Below are positions 1 to 12,000 of a stretch of 64,000 bases of DNA, piece by piece. The translations under genes were made by a program, and so were the position numbers. How positions within the stretch are numbered: position 1 is the first letter of the stretch; each line of letters begins with the position of its first letter. The notes under the pieces were generated by a model that saw only the letters and a list, made by a program, of their open reading frames with translations, was not told the DNA's origin and did no database searches. The stretch spans positions 72,601,040 through 72,665,039 of the forward strand of contig CM067366.1 of the NCBI GenBank assembly GCA_034401795.1, in the 5' to 3' direction. The stretch is from Chaetoderma sp. LZ-2023a. Taxonomy: Eukaryota > Mollusca > Caudofoveata > Chaetodermatida > Chaetodermatidae.

Positions 1-12
1 AATACTATTCCC

Positions 13-620
13 TTGTAACAGTGACAGTGACCTATGACTAAAACATGTGTGTGCACGCTATAGTTGTGACACAGGCAGCTCTGCGCCCAATAGTAGTGAC
101 ACAGGAAGCTCTTCCCACTATAGTTGCGACACAGGCAACTCTCCCCAGTACAGTTGTGACACAGGCAGCTCTCCCCGCTATAGTTGCCACACAGGCAACT
201 CTCCCCGCTATAGTTGTGACACAGGCAGCTCTCCCCGCTATAGTTGCCACACAGGCAGCTCTCCCCGCTATAGTTGTGACACAGGCAGCCCTGCATGCTA
301 TAGTTGTGACACAGGCAGCTCTGCACGCTATAGTTGTGACACAGGCAGCTCTGCATGCTATAGTTGTGACACAGGCAGCTCTGCATGCTATAGTTGTGAC
401 ACAGGCAGCTCCCCCACTATATGTGTGACACAGGCAGCTCTGCACGCTATAGTTGTGACACAGACAGCTCTGCACGCTATAGTTGCGACACAGGCAGCTC
501 TGCGCACTATAGTTGTGACACAGGCAGCTCTCCCCATTATAGTTGTAACAGTGACAGTGACCTTTGACTAAAACTTGTGCGTGCACGCGATTGTTGCGAC
601 ACAGGCAGCTCTGCCACAAA
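13..620. repeat. 30-bp minisatellite
   Basis: About 18 head-to-tail units of 30 bp built on TAGTTGTGACACAGGCAGCT plus a variable CTNCNCGCTA part. Because the unit is a multiple of three, several frames stay open on both strands without being genes. A lead-in beginning TTGTAACAGTGACAGTGACC stands at 13 and again at 543, so the array has a ~530-bp higher-order period and probably continues left of the window. Confidence 0.9.
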
Positions 621-1384
621 TGTCAAAGGTTTGACACACTAGATGACAGGCCGACTTGAAGGTTAGTTAAAAATAGCAGATTTTTTCCAACAGGTCATAG
701 AAAAGGGCTGCAATTGCCACTCCTGAGGTACCTTTTAAAATACTCATTTAACAGGAAGTTAACCGTAAATAGAAAATAAAATTAATATTGCTTCAGAGTT
801 CATAGCCAGTTGAAGGTGTACATTTACCTTCGGAGATGCAGAAAATGCTATCTGAGAGCATCAGACATTCAAAATTTGTCACGGAAGGACCCCCTCCAAA
901 AACCCCACCTGGTACTTTACCCTCTCGATTACCAGGTCCATGTTCCAGCCCTATTTATATTAGGTTTCATTGAATATATTTGGACTTCTGCCTCACCGTG
1001 GCTATCAGCACACACACACACACATAAGCATTGTAATCTATTAAAGCTATAAAATACGTTTGTAAATTGACTTAGTACCTCATTCAAGATCACAATGGAT
1101 TTATCTTATTCATTATTCCATATAGTACCTTGTTCCAAATTAGTATTCTAAATTTATATTTGCAAGAAATAAATGAACATATTGTTCCAAAACATGGCGC
1201 TGTGAGGTGTGTGAATAGCATTAGATAGTAAAATTAACTCGTTTCATTTTCTGTATGAGTGAGTGGTGAACAGGAGCCACAAAGACTTAAAAGCGTGGGA
1301 AGGGGAACACGTGTATGTCATCCTACACCTGTGGGGGTAATAATGGAAGCTTTCACCAGGTTCTTACTATCTGGATAATGGAGG
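621..1384. other. Intron, nothing recognised
   Basis: Unique-looking AT-rich intron with a short (CA)n run near 1010-1022. An 80-codon open frame at 810-1052 on the plus strand has no recognisable domain and ends in the CA run. Confidence 0.5.
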
Positions 1385-1910
1385 ATTCCAGTTTATCGAT
1401 CAATCACATGATGTCATAATCAACTGTCACATGTAGGCTGGCATCATAATCAATTATGTCAATATTCTATCTTTTACGGTGTCAATAGCAAAGAAACTAG
1501 TGAACATTTTTCAACAATTTTGGTGGAAGATGTTGCTGTCTACACACAGCACCATCTTTGACCAAAATTGTTAGAATAAACACCAGTTCATCTTTTACTT
1601 TAACTTGAAAATTAAAAATGTTGACGTCATAAACGCCTAATAGTCCGTCAAGTTGTGAATTGTATATGTCTTTATTATCTAATAAACATGCTGTTGAATA
1701 TTTTAAAACTAATTTCACTGGGCACTGTCACTTCCATAGGCAGCAACAGCACGCAGTCAAATTAGTTTCAAAATATTCAACAGCTTAACTGTATAGTTTT
1801 CTGGAAATTGAGATTCAGGTGTGCAAGAATCGATTGATCCCAACATGGGGAAAGCATGGGTGGAGCTTAGCTAGAGATGGGCGGGGAATAGATAAAATTG
1901 GGTTCCTTCA
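1385..1910 (-). mobile_element. Family D element, reverse, interrupted by a family E insertion
   Basis: Runs from TCCAGTTTATCGATCAATCA to the GC-rich end near AGCTAGAGATGGGCGGGG. It matches the reverse complement of the copy at 2868-3242 and is co-linear with 51972-52355. A family B palindrome sits at 1683-1790. The body is split by a 175-bp family E element. Confidence 0.7.
1456..1630. mobile_element. Family E fold-back element, nested in family D
   Basis: Begins ATGTCAATATTC and ends AATGTTGACGTCAT, which are inverted repeats of each other. Its middle has a second stem (AACAATTTTGGT / ACCAAAATTGTT). A shorter copy lies at 11679-11799. No transposase is present, so it is a non-autonomous (MITE-like) element. 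Confidence 0.7.
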
Positions 1911-2867
1911 ATCCACTCTTGCAGGTGCATCTTTCACATTCTAGACAGTTTTGCCTGATAACGACTAACTGTTCAATGCTATGCACCTCTAAAGTCATTG
2001 GTAGAAGGGTGGGGAGAGAAATATTTATCAACAAGGGAACTCTTATACAAGATTTCTGAAAATCTATCAAAACATTATTAAGCTTTTCTCAGACAGAACT
2101 TGCCAACAGTCTGACACATCGATTCATCCTCGTCATCATCATTTTATGAGGCATAAGCCATTGACCTCCTATTGCATCAGTGTTTTTGATATAGTATGGC
2201 TTGCTCATTCCAATTCAAAGGTACTATCTTTGACACACGTGATATGCGTCGGTATTTAACTAAAAGTTAGTAATTACCAATCAAGCATGTCTTGATTAAT
2301 CAAAACATTGACACCCATATTGAGAACACCAAACACATCGATAAAATAACTGAAGCATAATATGTATCGCTTACTCGTGAAATTCACACACACATACACA
2401 CACACACTGGGAGACGGGCGAGGAGAGGAATATTATAGTCAGCATAGATCTGAACTAGGCTCCATTTTAAAGCAAAATTCTTCCGGGTTACATCAGATGG
2501 AATTCCAGAGGAATATATCCAGTTATTATTTCTACAGACAAATCTATTCTAAATAGCCAGTTTATTTCACGGAGGCTAAATATGTTTGTTTGTTTTTTAA
2601 ATGTGGCACATTAAAGTTCTCATATAACAATAAACACAGTTACATCTCAAGTAGAACTTAGTATAATGCTGTCAGGTAGAAAACAATGGTGTTGAAAACA
2701 GTTGCTATCTAAGTCAGCAACACAGTTATCATAATAATGATGAGTTGAAAGCATTGTGCTTGAAGTTTGCTGCTTTCAGAAACACCCATTATTTACAGTA
2801 ATATTGGGTTCAATATGACAGCATTATATTATACTAGAATATTACATAAGAGTGCGCCTTTCCAGTT

Positions 2868-3242
2868 TTAGCTTTGCCCTACCAAACTATAGCTAAGATC
2901 CACTCACACCGCGCTCGTGTTGGGATCACTTGATCCCTAAACTCCCTGACTATCAATTTCCAGAAAACTATACAGGTAAGCTGTTGAATATTTCGAAACT
3001 AATTTGAATGTGTGCTGTTGCTGCCATACAGCACCCAGTCACATTGGTTTCAAAATAGTCAACAGCATGTTTATTAAATAGCAAAGAAATACAATTCTTA
3101 AAATGTGTCAGACTAATAAACCTTTAAGATGGACTAAATTGAGTCATTCGTGTTGTAATTGATCATGATGTCATCCTACACGTCACGGAGTTGATTATAG
3201 GTTTACATGATGGATGGATAAACTGGAAAGGTCCACTGGCTC
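2868..3242 (+). mobile_element. Family D element, forward
   Basis: A ~375-bp element: a GC-richer head with TAGCTAAGATCC, the block CTATCAATTTCCAGAAAACT, a degenerate family B palindrome (2972-3068), then a TGACGT/ATGTCAT-rich tail ending GATAAACTGGAAAGGTCC. Other copies lie at 49930, 51972, 53708 and, partly, at 8098 and 24372. Confidence 0.65.
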
Positions 3243-3825
3243 GTTTATATATACATGAGAACTTTAACTGTGTATCATCTGTGTTTAGTCACATTGATAT
3301 AACTAATACATTTATCTAACACACTCGACTGAAAGCACATATTGTTTGATCGCTGTTTGAATTTAAGCGTTTTTGTTAGTCACTCAGTAATGTATGAACT
3401 ACATATTCTAGTAAAATCACCATTTATTTTTTTTATAAGCTGATTAAAATTTCCATTTAAATTTTAAGTTTAATAAAACAATGATTAAGCAAAACATTGT
3501 ATGTAAAAGTAAATTACCTTTTAAGAAACAATTTTGTTAAGAAAACCGCTAAGTACATAACAATTAAATTAATTTATCAATATTTTTAAAGCTTTTTCAC
3601 CTATTGCACAATATATATTGTCGCTAAAGGACTTGTTTTTGATGTATAAGGTAATCAAAATTAAAGCAATGAAGCACATTATATATATATTTTTCAAAAC
3701 AATCAAAAGGAATTTCATCTCCAAATTACTTTTAAATTAAATAAATTCTAAAATATATTTAATAACTACAATGTATCTTAACACATAAAACATGCTAACT
3801 TCTAAATAATAATAATAATAATAAT

Positions 3826-3864
<39 letters not shown>

Positions 3865-4040
3865 TTAATTATTTTATATGAACATTTACCTATGATCACG
3901 TGTTCCAAATAAAATTAAACATGATTTATTTTTCAGTATTTAATCTAAATATGGGAGTGTAGTGTGTCTAAACTTTGATTTATTCACATTTCTTTTCGTC
4001 ATCAAATGAAATGACAACAATTTTAGTGTGACTACACTTT
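3243..4040. other. AT-rich intron
   Basis: Very AT-rich with short TA runs and an (AAT)n run at 3805-3864. No gene or other repeat seen. Confidence 0.5.
3805..3864. repeat. (AAT)n microsatellite
   Basis: About 20 AAT units with one interruption. Confidence 0.9.
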
Positions 4041-4045
4041 TTTAA

Positions 4046-4255
4046 CTCTCTGACTGCTGAGTTTTTGCAGACGACACATTCCAAGGGTTATACTGCTAGA
4101 CCTGCTATATATTTAGAAAACAATTTGACTGAAAGTTGTTGGTGCCTAAGGCACCAACAACTTTCAGTCAAATTGTTTTCTAAATATTTGGCAGGTTCAG
4201 AGTTATTGCCCATTGAAATTATTCTCTGGTGCCTTCCAGCGGCAAGACACTTAAA
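4046..4255. mobile_element. Family A fold-back element
   Basis: A perfect central stem reads ACTGAAAGTTGTTGGTGCCT and then its complement. Outer parts carry CTGCTGAGTTTTTGCA and CAGAGTTATTGCCC, which recur in the copies near 27990 and 48295. Confidence 0.75.
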
Positions 4256-4813
4256 TTTGGAATAATAATAATGAATAATAGTTTAGAAGATATCTGTTAA
4301 TCCGCCTATTGGAAGATGCATATCAGCAGGCTTGTGACGTTTCAAATGCATATCATCTATAAACATGTGACAGTCATGTGACCATGCTCGCTTTCATCAG
4401 AGACTTTCAAAGAAAAAAATCCATTGATTGTAATTAGGTATACTTCTAGCAGTCAATATGCCATGCATACGCAGAATAGATTTAGACACTAAGTCATTCA
4501 AATATAAAACTCAATGTTTAAATGCTGACAGTACTACCAATAGTGTGTATAACAATGCATGTTCAAGCATAAGAGCATAGGAAACAAGAGCTGGACACTA
4601 TAAGTAAACTATATAATCCGAGTCATCTACATATATAAATCTAAAATCATTATCCATTCAAGAACTGATTTAAGCTATAAGTAAGGCTCTTCTAAAACTG
4701 TAGAAAGCGTCCGGTAATTATAGTTTCAAACGGGTAATAGATTTTTCAATTTTAATAAACGAGAGTTGTGTGTGATATCAGAAGCTATAACTGCACGCAA
4801 AGACCATGAATTG

Positions 4814-6432
4814 AACCCACCAACTAACATGAATCTAGTTGGTCCACCAACTAACATGGATCCAGTTGGTCCACCAACTAACATGGATCCAGTTGGTCCA
4901 CCAACTAACATGGATCCAGTTGGTCCACCAACTAACATGAATCAAGTTGGTCCACCAACTAACATGGATCCAGTTGGTCCACCAACTAACATGGATCCAG
5001 TTGGTCCACCAACTAACATGGATCCAGTTGGTCCACCAACTAACATGGATCCAGTTTGTCCACCAACTAACATGGATCCAGTTGGTCCACCAACTAACAT
5101 GGATCCAGTTGGTCCACCAACTAACATGGATCTAGTTGGCCCACCAACTAACATGGATCTAGTTGGTCCACCAACCAACATGGATCTAGTTGGTCCACCA
5201 ACCAACATGGATCTAGTTGGTCCACCAACTAACATGGATCTAGTTGGTCCACCAACTAACATGAATCCAGTTGGTCCACCAACTAACATGAATCCAGTTG
5301 GTCCATCAACTAACATGAATCAAGTTGGTCCATCAACTAACATGGATCCAGTTGGTCCATCAACTAACATGGATCCAGTTGGTCCATCAACTAACATGAA
5401 TCCAGTTGGTTCATCAACTAACATGGATCTAGTTGGTCCACCAACTAACATGGATCTAGTTGGTCCACCAACTAACATGGATCTAGTTGGTCCACCAACT
5501 AACATGGATCTAGTTGGTCCACCAACTAACATGGATCTAGTTGGTCCACCAACTAACATGAATCCAGTTGGTCCATCAACTAACATGAATCCAGTTGGTC
5601 CATCAACTAACATGGATCCAGTTGGTCCATCAACTAACATGAATCCAGTTGGTCCATCAACTAACATGAATCCAGTTGGTCCATCAACTAACATGGATCT
5701 AGTTGGTCCACCAACTAACATGAATCCAGTTGGTCCATCAACTAACATGGATCCAGTTGGTCCATCAACTAACATGAATCCAGTTGGTCCATCAACTAAC
5801 ATGGATCCAGTTGGTCCATCAACTAAGATGAATCCAGTTGGTCCATCAACTAACATGAATCCAGTTGGTCCATCAACTAACATGGATCTAGTTGATCCAC
5901 CAACTAACATGGATCTAGTTGGTCCACCAACTAACATGAATCTAGTTGGTCCACCAACTAACATGAATCCAGTTGGTCCATCAACTAACATGGATCCAGT
6001 TGGTCCATCAACTAACATGGATCCAGTTGTTCCACCAACTACCATGGATCTAGTTGGTCCACCAACTAACATGGATCTAGTTGGTCCACCAACTAACATG
6101 GATCCAGTTGGTCCACCAACTAACATGGATCTAGTTGGTCCACCAACTAACATGGATCTAGTTGGTCCACCAACTAACATGGATCCAGTTGGTCCACCAA
6201 CTAACATGGATCCAGTTGGTCCACCAACTAACATGGATCTAGTTGGTCCACCAACTAACATGGATCTAGTTGGTCCACCAACTAACATGGATCTAGTTGG
6301 TCCACCAACATGGATCTAGTTGGTCCACCAACTAACATGGATCTAGTTGGTCCACCAACTAACATGGATCTAGTTGGTCCACCAACTAACATGGATCAAG
6401 TTGGTCCACCAACTAACATGGATCTAGTTGGT
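4814..6432. repeat. 27-bp minisatellite with both strands open
   Basis: About 60 units of GGTCCACCAACTAACATGGA plus TCTAGTT. Each unit contains an inverted repeat CCAACTA-N9-TAGTTGG and a second one TTGG-tcca-CCAA. The 9-codon period keeps long frames open: 517 residues on plus (VGPPTNMD repeats) and 322 on minus. I read this as a minisatellite, not a gene: no start context, splice signal or flanking coding sequence supports expression. Confidence 0.93.
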
Positions 6433-6605
6433 AACCACTTAAACCATATGGGGTATTAATCATAATATTATATGCTCAAACTTCAGAGAAATATGCTTTT
6501 ATTTATGGCAGGAACACAGAATATATTCCAAACTTGAGTCAGTTTCTGGTTTTTACATGACAAAGTCAAGAAATTCTGAATCACTAGAACAGCAAACTGT
6601 TAACC

Positions 6606-7092
6606 GTTCAATAATTAAATGCCAATTCGGCCAGTTAAACAATGAAATCCTAATTCGGCCAGTTAAACAATGAAATGTCAATTCGGCAAGTGAAATAATG
6701 AAATGCCAATTCACCCAGATAAATAATGAAATGCCAATTCGGCCAGTTAAATAATGAAATGCCAATTCGGCCAGTGAAATAATGAAATGCCAATTCACCC
6801 AGTTAAATAATGGAATGCTAATTCACCCAGTTAAATAATGAAATGCCAATTCACCGAGTTATATTAATGAAATGCCAATTCACCAAGTTAAATAATGAAA
6901 TGCCAATTCAGCAAGTGAAATAATGAAATGCCAATTCGCCCAAATAAATAATGAAACGGCAATTCGGCTAGTTAAATAATGAAATGCCAATTCACCCAGA
7001 TAAATAATGAAATGCCAATTCACCCAGCTAAATAATGAAAAGCCAATTCACCCAGACAAATAATGAAAAGCCAATTCACCCAGACAAATAAT
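6606..7092. repeat. 28-bp minisatellite, left part
   Basis: About 17 diverged units of AATTCGGCCAGTTAAATAAT plus GAAATGCC. The array resumes at 7736 after a long mollusc-type repeat, so the two parts were once one array. Confidence 0.88.
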
Positions 7093-7735
7093 TCCAGTTA
7101 CACAAGAGGCCCAAGGGCCTGTGGCACTCAGCTGGACCATTAGCATTTGAACCATTTGCATTTAAAGACATGGATAATTTTTGGAAAGCCCAAGATGGCC
7201 ACTAAAGGAATTGACCATTCAAAATTATGTATATACATTCTGAAGCCTACCCACCTAGGGTCCCTCCAGCTGAGATTGATTGAAATCTGCCAAGTGGTTA
7301 ATGAGGTGTAGGCTTTTAACTGATTTACCAAAACTTGGAAAATCCAAGATGGCCACCCAAAAACTGACCAATCAAAATTCTGCAAACTAGATCTGAAACC
7401 TGGCACCATAGAGTGTTCTTCCATCAAAGTCTAGGTGAATATCATCCAAGCAGATAATGAGGAGTAGCATTTTAAGCGATATCCAGTAAATTTTCATAAA
7501 ATTCAAAATTTTCACACAAGAATTCACCAATCAGAAATCTGTATACATGTTCACCTACACCCATAGGGTCCTTCCAGCCAAACTATGTTGAAAACTGCCA
7601 AGCGGTTAATGAAGAGTAGCGTTTTGACAACTTCCGGTAATTTTTTTACAAAATCTAAGATTAAGAAGAAGCGATTTGACGGACGACGGACGGCTGCCAT
7701 GGCATAAGCTCACTTGGCCTTTCAGGCCAGGTGAG
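7093..7735. mobile_element. Family F mollusc-type repeat, short copy
   Basis: Begins near ACAAGAGGCCCAAGGGCCTG, with AGCTGG, and ends AAGCTCACTTGGCC...CCAGGTGAGCT, giving inverted ends. Inside are three or four ~160-bp sub-repeats, each with a CCAAGATGGCC block, a CCAATCAAAATTCT block and a GGTCCTTCCAGC...GAAATCNNCCAAG block. A tail GACGGACGACGGACGGC precedes the end. It splits the 28-bp minisatellite. Confidence 0.75.
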
Positions 7736-7800
7736 CTAATAATGGAATGCCAATTCGACCAGTAAAATAACGTAGTGCCAATTTGACCGGTGAAATCATT
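7736..7800. repeat. 28-bp minisatellite, right part
   Basis: Two further units (GGAATGCCAATTCGACCAGT type) that continue the array at 6606-7092 beyond the inserted repeat. Confidence 0.8.
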
Positions 7801-8097
7801 ATTTCACAATAAGTCATAACATTACGCGTCACTATACATCTGTTTAATTTAAATCAGTTTTTATTTTTATTAATGAAAACTAAATTTTGAAAAGCAAGTT
7901 TCATAATTTCTATAAAAATATATTTTTTGCTAGAAAAAATAAAAATATTTTCTAATGTAATGTTTGACTATTTGTATTGTATGTGATGCAGATGCTAAGA
8001 TATTCAAGCAACAAAAATTAAATTAATTTCATAAATATTAATGTTCTATTGATTGATGATGATAATAAGTCATGCGAGAGAACAGAGGGATTCGTTT

Positions 8098-8345
8098 CTA
8101 GCTAAGCTCCGCCCATTTCTAGCTAGCTTTACACATTTTGTATGCATATTTGAACATATAGACGTACCAGCTCCCAGACAAATTAGTTTCAAAATATTCA
8201 ACAGAATATTTATTAAACTGTAAATTCAACAGACTTAAAAGTTCATACACTTTCGTGAAAGACTTGTCAGTCAATTTTCATGACGGAGCTGCGTCATTTT
8301 GATCATGATGTCACATGTGTTTGACATATTTAATTATGACGTCAG
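8098..8345 (+). mobile_element. Family D element, partial
   Basis: Keeps the head (TAGCTAAGCTCCGCCCAT), half of the B palindrome (CAAATTAGTTTCAAAATATT) and part of the TGACGTCA-rich tail. Internal parts are missing or diverged. Confidence 0.55.
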
Positions 8346-8824
8346 ATACTTGAGTGCCAGATCGAATCCTCCTATTATCATTCAATCACCGCAAGTGTGT
8401 AAGGGAGGTAATCCACCATCACAGAACATACCCATTTACAGACAGAGGAAAGATATCTAAAAGAAAACTACCTACCCCGATATGGGGATCTCGTTTAATA
8501 TTTTGTAAACACATTGACTGACACGTGTTGCAAACTCAGGTACCAGCAACTATAAGTCAAATTGTTTAAAAAAAATTTAACAAGCCAGATATTTTAAGTC
8601 TAAGAAGTCATCACAAATAATATCTCCTCAGTCCATACATAGATATTTTCTCCAATAATAATTTCCCGTCCCTATGTTGAGTGATTGAATGATGATTGTG
8701 ATTATTCAAGCATATTTCCCTGCTTCACCGATCCAGCAGGACATACCAATAGCATCTTTCCTTTGTAGCCTTTCTCATGCGACTCATGCGAGCTGAAGGC
8801 ATGCTGCGATGATTGGGAGCCTAC

Positions 8825-9075
8825 CCGAATTCGACGCCCTAGCTTGTCGATTATACGGCCCTTACGATGATTCCGGCCTTCACGGCGTAGATAATACCTC
8901 CACTCCAATCTGTGAACAAGCATATTTGGAAGGACCAACTTTCGTTTGAAGTGCATTCGATGTTCCGCCTCCAGGATTGGATGACTGCCAGTCTCCATGG
9001 CAACGGTTAAGTTGCTAGGGAACACGACGACAACGGCACCATCGGGCAAATAAGTAACTTTAGTCTTGGCTGTAT
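8825..9075 (-). CDS. Ten-m: Teneurin exon 18: YD shell, continued
   Basis: A 251-bp exon, acceptor TTCCTTCAACAG, donor TTCGG|GTAGGC, phase 1 in and phase 0 out. It codes [40 protein letters not shown] and [20 protein letters not shown], ending LGRRIR. Vertebrate teneurins have NSIEWRLRKEQIKGK and FGRKLRVHGRN, so the next exon should start V-x-G-R-N. That exon is not found between 1 and 8800. Frame stays open past the donor for about 40 codons that no longer resemble teneurin. Confidence 0.93.
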
Positions 9076-12000
9076 CTGTTGAAGGAAAATAAGCTCCAAA
9101 TAACATAAACATGTTCTATTATTATTATTACTATTATTATTATTATTATTATTATTTATTAAACTGAAAGAATGTTACAAATAATAATTCACTGAAGCAT
9201 TAGTTTAAATGGAAAATAATATTGCTTTCATGATCAGTTAGATTTTAACTTGAACTAGGTTAAAGAGAATAATCAAAAGAAACATAAATTGCATAAATAA
9301 TAAACAAACTGATAAACCTTAAGATGATTAGCCATTAACACATTTAAATGATTAACATACCGCTAAGTTTAAAATTAAAAGGTATTTCAATATTTAACTC
9401 TTTCTACATATATCCCAATCAGTGATTTGCATCTACACCATCATGCTGTACAGAAATGTGAAGCAGCCATGCTTTTTAGTGCTTTGGAGATTTAGAATGT
9501 AAGATTAAGCGGCAATATAATTCAATCTAAACAACTGAAATCCGATTTAAATTTGTGGTTTTAAATGAAATTGATATTAATCAAGCGGTTTTATTCATAA
9601 TACTACTACGAAGTGCATTCCTATAGTTAATTAGCAGCTTCTATCATTATTAATACACCACTATTATCATAACTCCCTCAAGGTAACGTGAGATCAGTGC
9701 CATGCAATATACCTTTCCCAGAATGACGTTATAACGCAAGGATTCTCCTAAATCAATGCTCAGAATGTGTTTGCTGGCTGGTAAATTGCTCAGCCGGCAG
9801 CTGGCCTGCATTGAGTTACTATAGTGTTAAAAGACACTGCATTGTTAAGTTTCTATGATAAACTACGATACAATCACAATATTATTGAAGTCATACACCA
9901 CAGGAAATTGCATCCAATTCTCTAAACATGTATGTACGAGTTCTTTTATTTTAGTAAAATTTTAACTAAATTATTTGCATATATAAAATACATCATTGTT
10001 CCTAGAATTAAATCAAGTGGCCAATAGGGTGTATTTTAAAAATATAATTAATTTGACAAAATATTTAGAAAATATAAAAACTAATACATAAATGATTAGA
10101 AAATTGATGAGCTTTCCAATGATGTATGACTTCAATAATACTTTGATGGTATTTCTTCATATAACCGACTTAAAGTGCATTGTATCAGAATCTAAAAGCA
10201 ACTGCTGCGAAGGTATTTCTCCAAAATCTGTCAATCTGGGAAAGGTGTATTATAAATAGCAGTCTTCAACATTTGAGCCCGTCAAGGGAGACAACTCTAT
10301 TAATTTCTACGGTTGTAATACGGTAAAAGAAATTTCTTTTTTCACTTTTTTCTGAAATGACTGGTTCTAGCTTAAAGCTGAACAAGCACACTAAAGTTTT
10401 CAATATTAAGCCCTAATTGTAAAATAGTGTAACAAATTTCTATTTGCGGTAACTCTGTTATGAAGCTGGGTATTGGATACACTGAACAAAACCTGACAAC
10501 TGTTTCTCAATACATAATCCTACAATTAGCTAGCAGGTTTGCCAATGATCATTTGCCAGGTAAACACAGATGATGACCACCGGCAGCTCTGTCGCCTGTG
10601 TATTGGTTAAATGTCTAACACTCAAGACCTGTCAGCTAACTGGGAGTTCTATGTGTTTAGTGAATCCTGTTATAGTGGCTATGGAATGTTTGGCAGACAG
10701 TGTTTAATGTATCAATACTCAGCTTCATAATAGTTACTGAAAATGGAAATATATTGTACCACTAGTTTATAGGTAAGAGTTAATATTGAATTATTTTGCC
10801 CAGTTGTTCAGCCGTAAAACATTCAACACTCAAGCTGGCCACAAACAGCTTCTGCTGTGGACTTGATAAATGTCCATTTGCAGACCAAGAGAAGACATTT
10901 TTTGGAAATTTATCACTGGAATGACTGGCTCGTTTATCGACCAATACCGACCCAACAACAATAGAAATTTTAAAAAGCCATTGCATTGATTAGACTTTAA
11001 AAGGGTGGAAATACATTTTTACTGTTAGTTTCCCATCAACAAGAATTATCTCCCCTGACCTAAGTGACTGAGTGTTAATTAGCCAATAATTAGAAAATAA
11101 TGCCAAGTCCTTATTATGAGCCAGCACCAAAAGAATTCATTTTTAATTACATTTTAGAACAGCAAGAAAACATTGAAACTTTGCAGCAAAATGCATCTAA
11201 AATCAAGTTATGTAAGAAAACCTCAGACCAAGTAACTATTCTATTTAGCCACTTACCGGTAATGTCTCTAAACGTCAAATTATCATTATATCACCCCTTT
11301 AAAATTTGATCTATATCACCCCTTTAAAAGTTGATCTATATCACCCATTTCAAGTTGATCTGTCATGTTAAAAGAAACAGTGTTTAACCCCTACCACTAC
11401 CATAGTATGTTAATAAATTTCTGTCTTCAGTAACAAGACTTGTCTAATATTCCTCATGCATTATAAAGGGATTGGTTCAGTACATAGAGCTCTCACTGAG
11501 TCAGCCAGTCGGCGTTGGCGCGAGCGCTTGGCAGCTAAGTAATACACAGATGACATCTCTGCACTGTCAAACGTGAACGTAACACACCTGCTGGCTAAAC
11601 GATAATTCGCTGTACTGAGGGAATCGTTTCATTGCCGCTGAGAACCGATGTACGACTCTTGTTTAACCCTTAGCACACTGATGTCAATATTCTATCTTTT
11701 ACGGTGTCAATAGCAAAGAAACTAGTGTACCAATTTGTTGAAAAATAAACACCAGTTCATCTTTTACTTTAATTTGAAAATTAAAAATGTTGACATCAGA
11801 GTGGTATGGTTTAATGAATCAATACACAGACTCGCAGTCGAGTTATGGAAAACATAAATATATTGATATCACTAGGCTACTGTTAGTCATTAAACACTTT
11901 CTTTAAGCATGACAGAGCAGCCTTAATGATTAAATTGGTCAAAACTGCTCTCTGCAGTAGTCTCGAGAAATATCCATTTGCAGGTTGACACAACTTTAGA

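Noticed and set aside
4766-6319. 517-codon open frame (VGPPTNMD repeats) as a protein gene
   Set aside because: The unit length is a multiple of three and lacks stops in several frames, including the other strand. No splice, promoter or flanking coding signal.
8702-8824. Continuation of exon 18 to the stop at 8702
   Set aside because: Similarity to teneurin stops at LGRRIR, where a good GTAGGC donor stands in phase 0.
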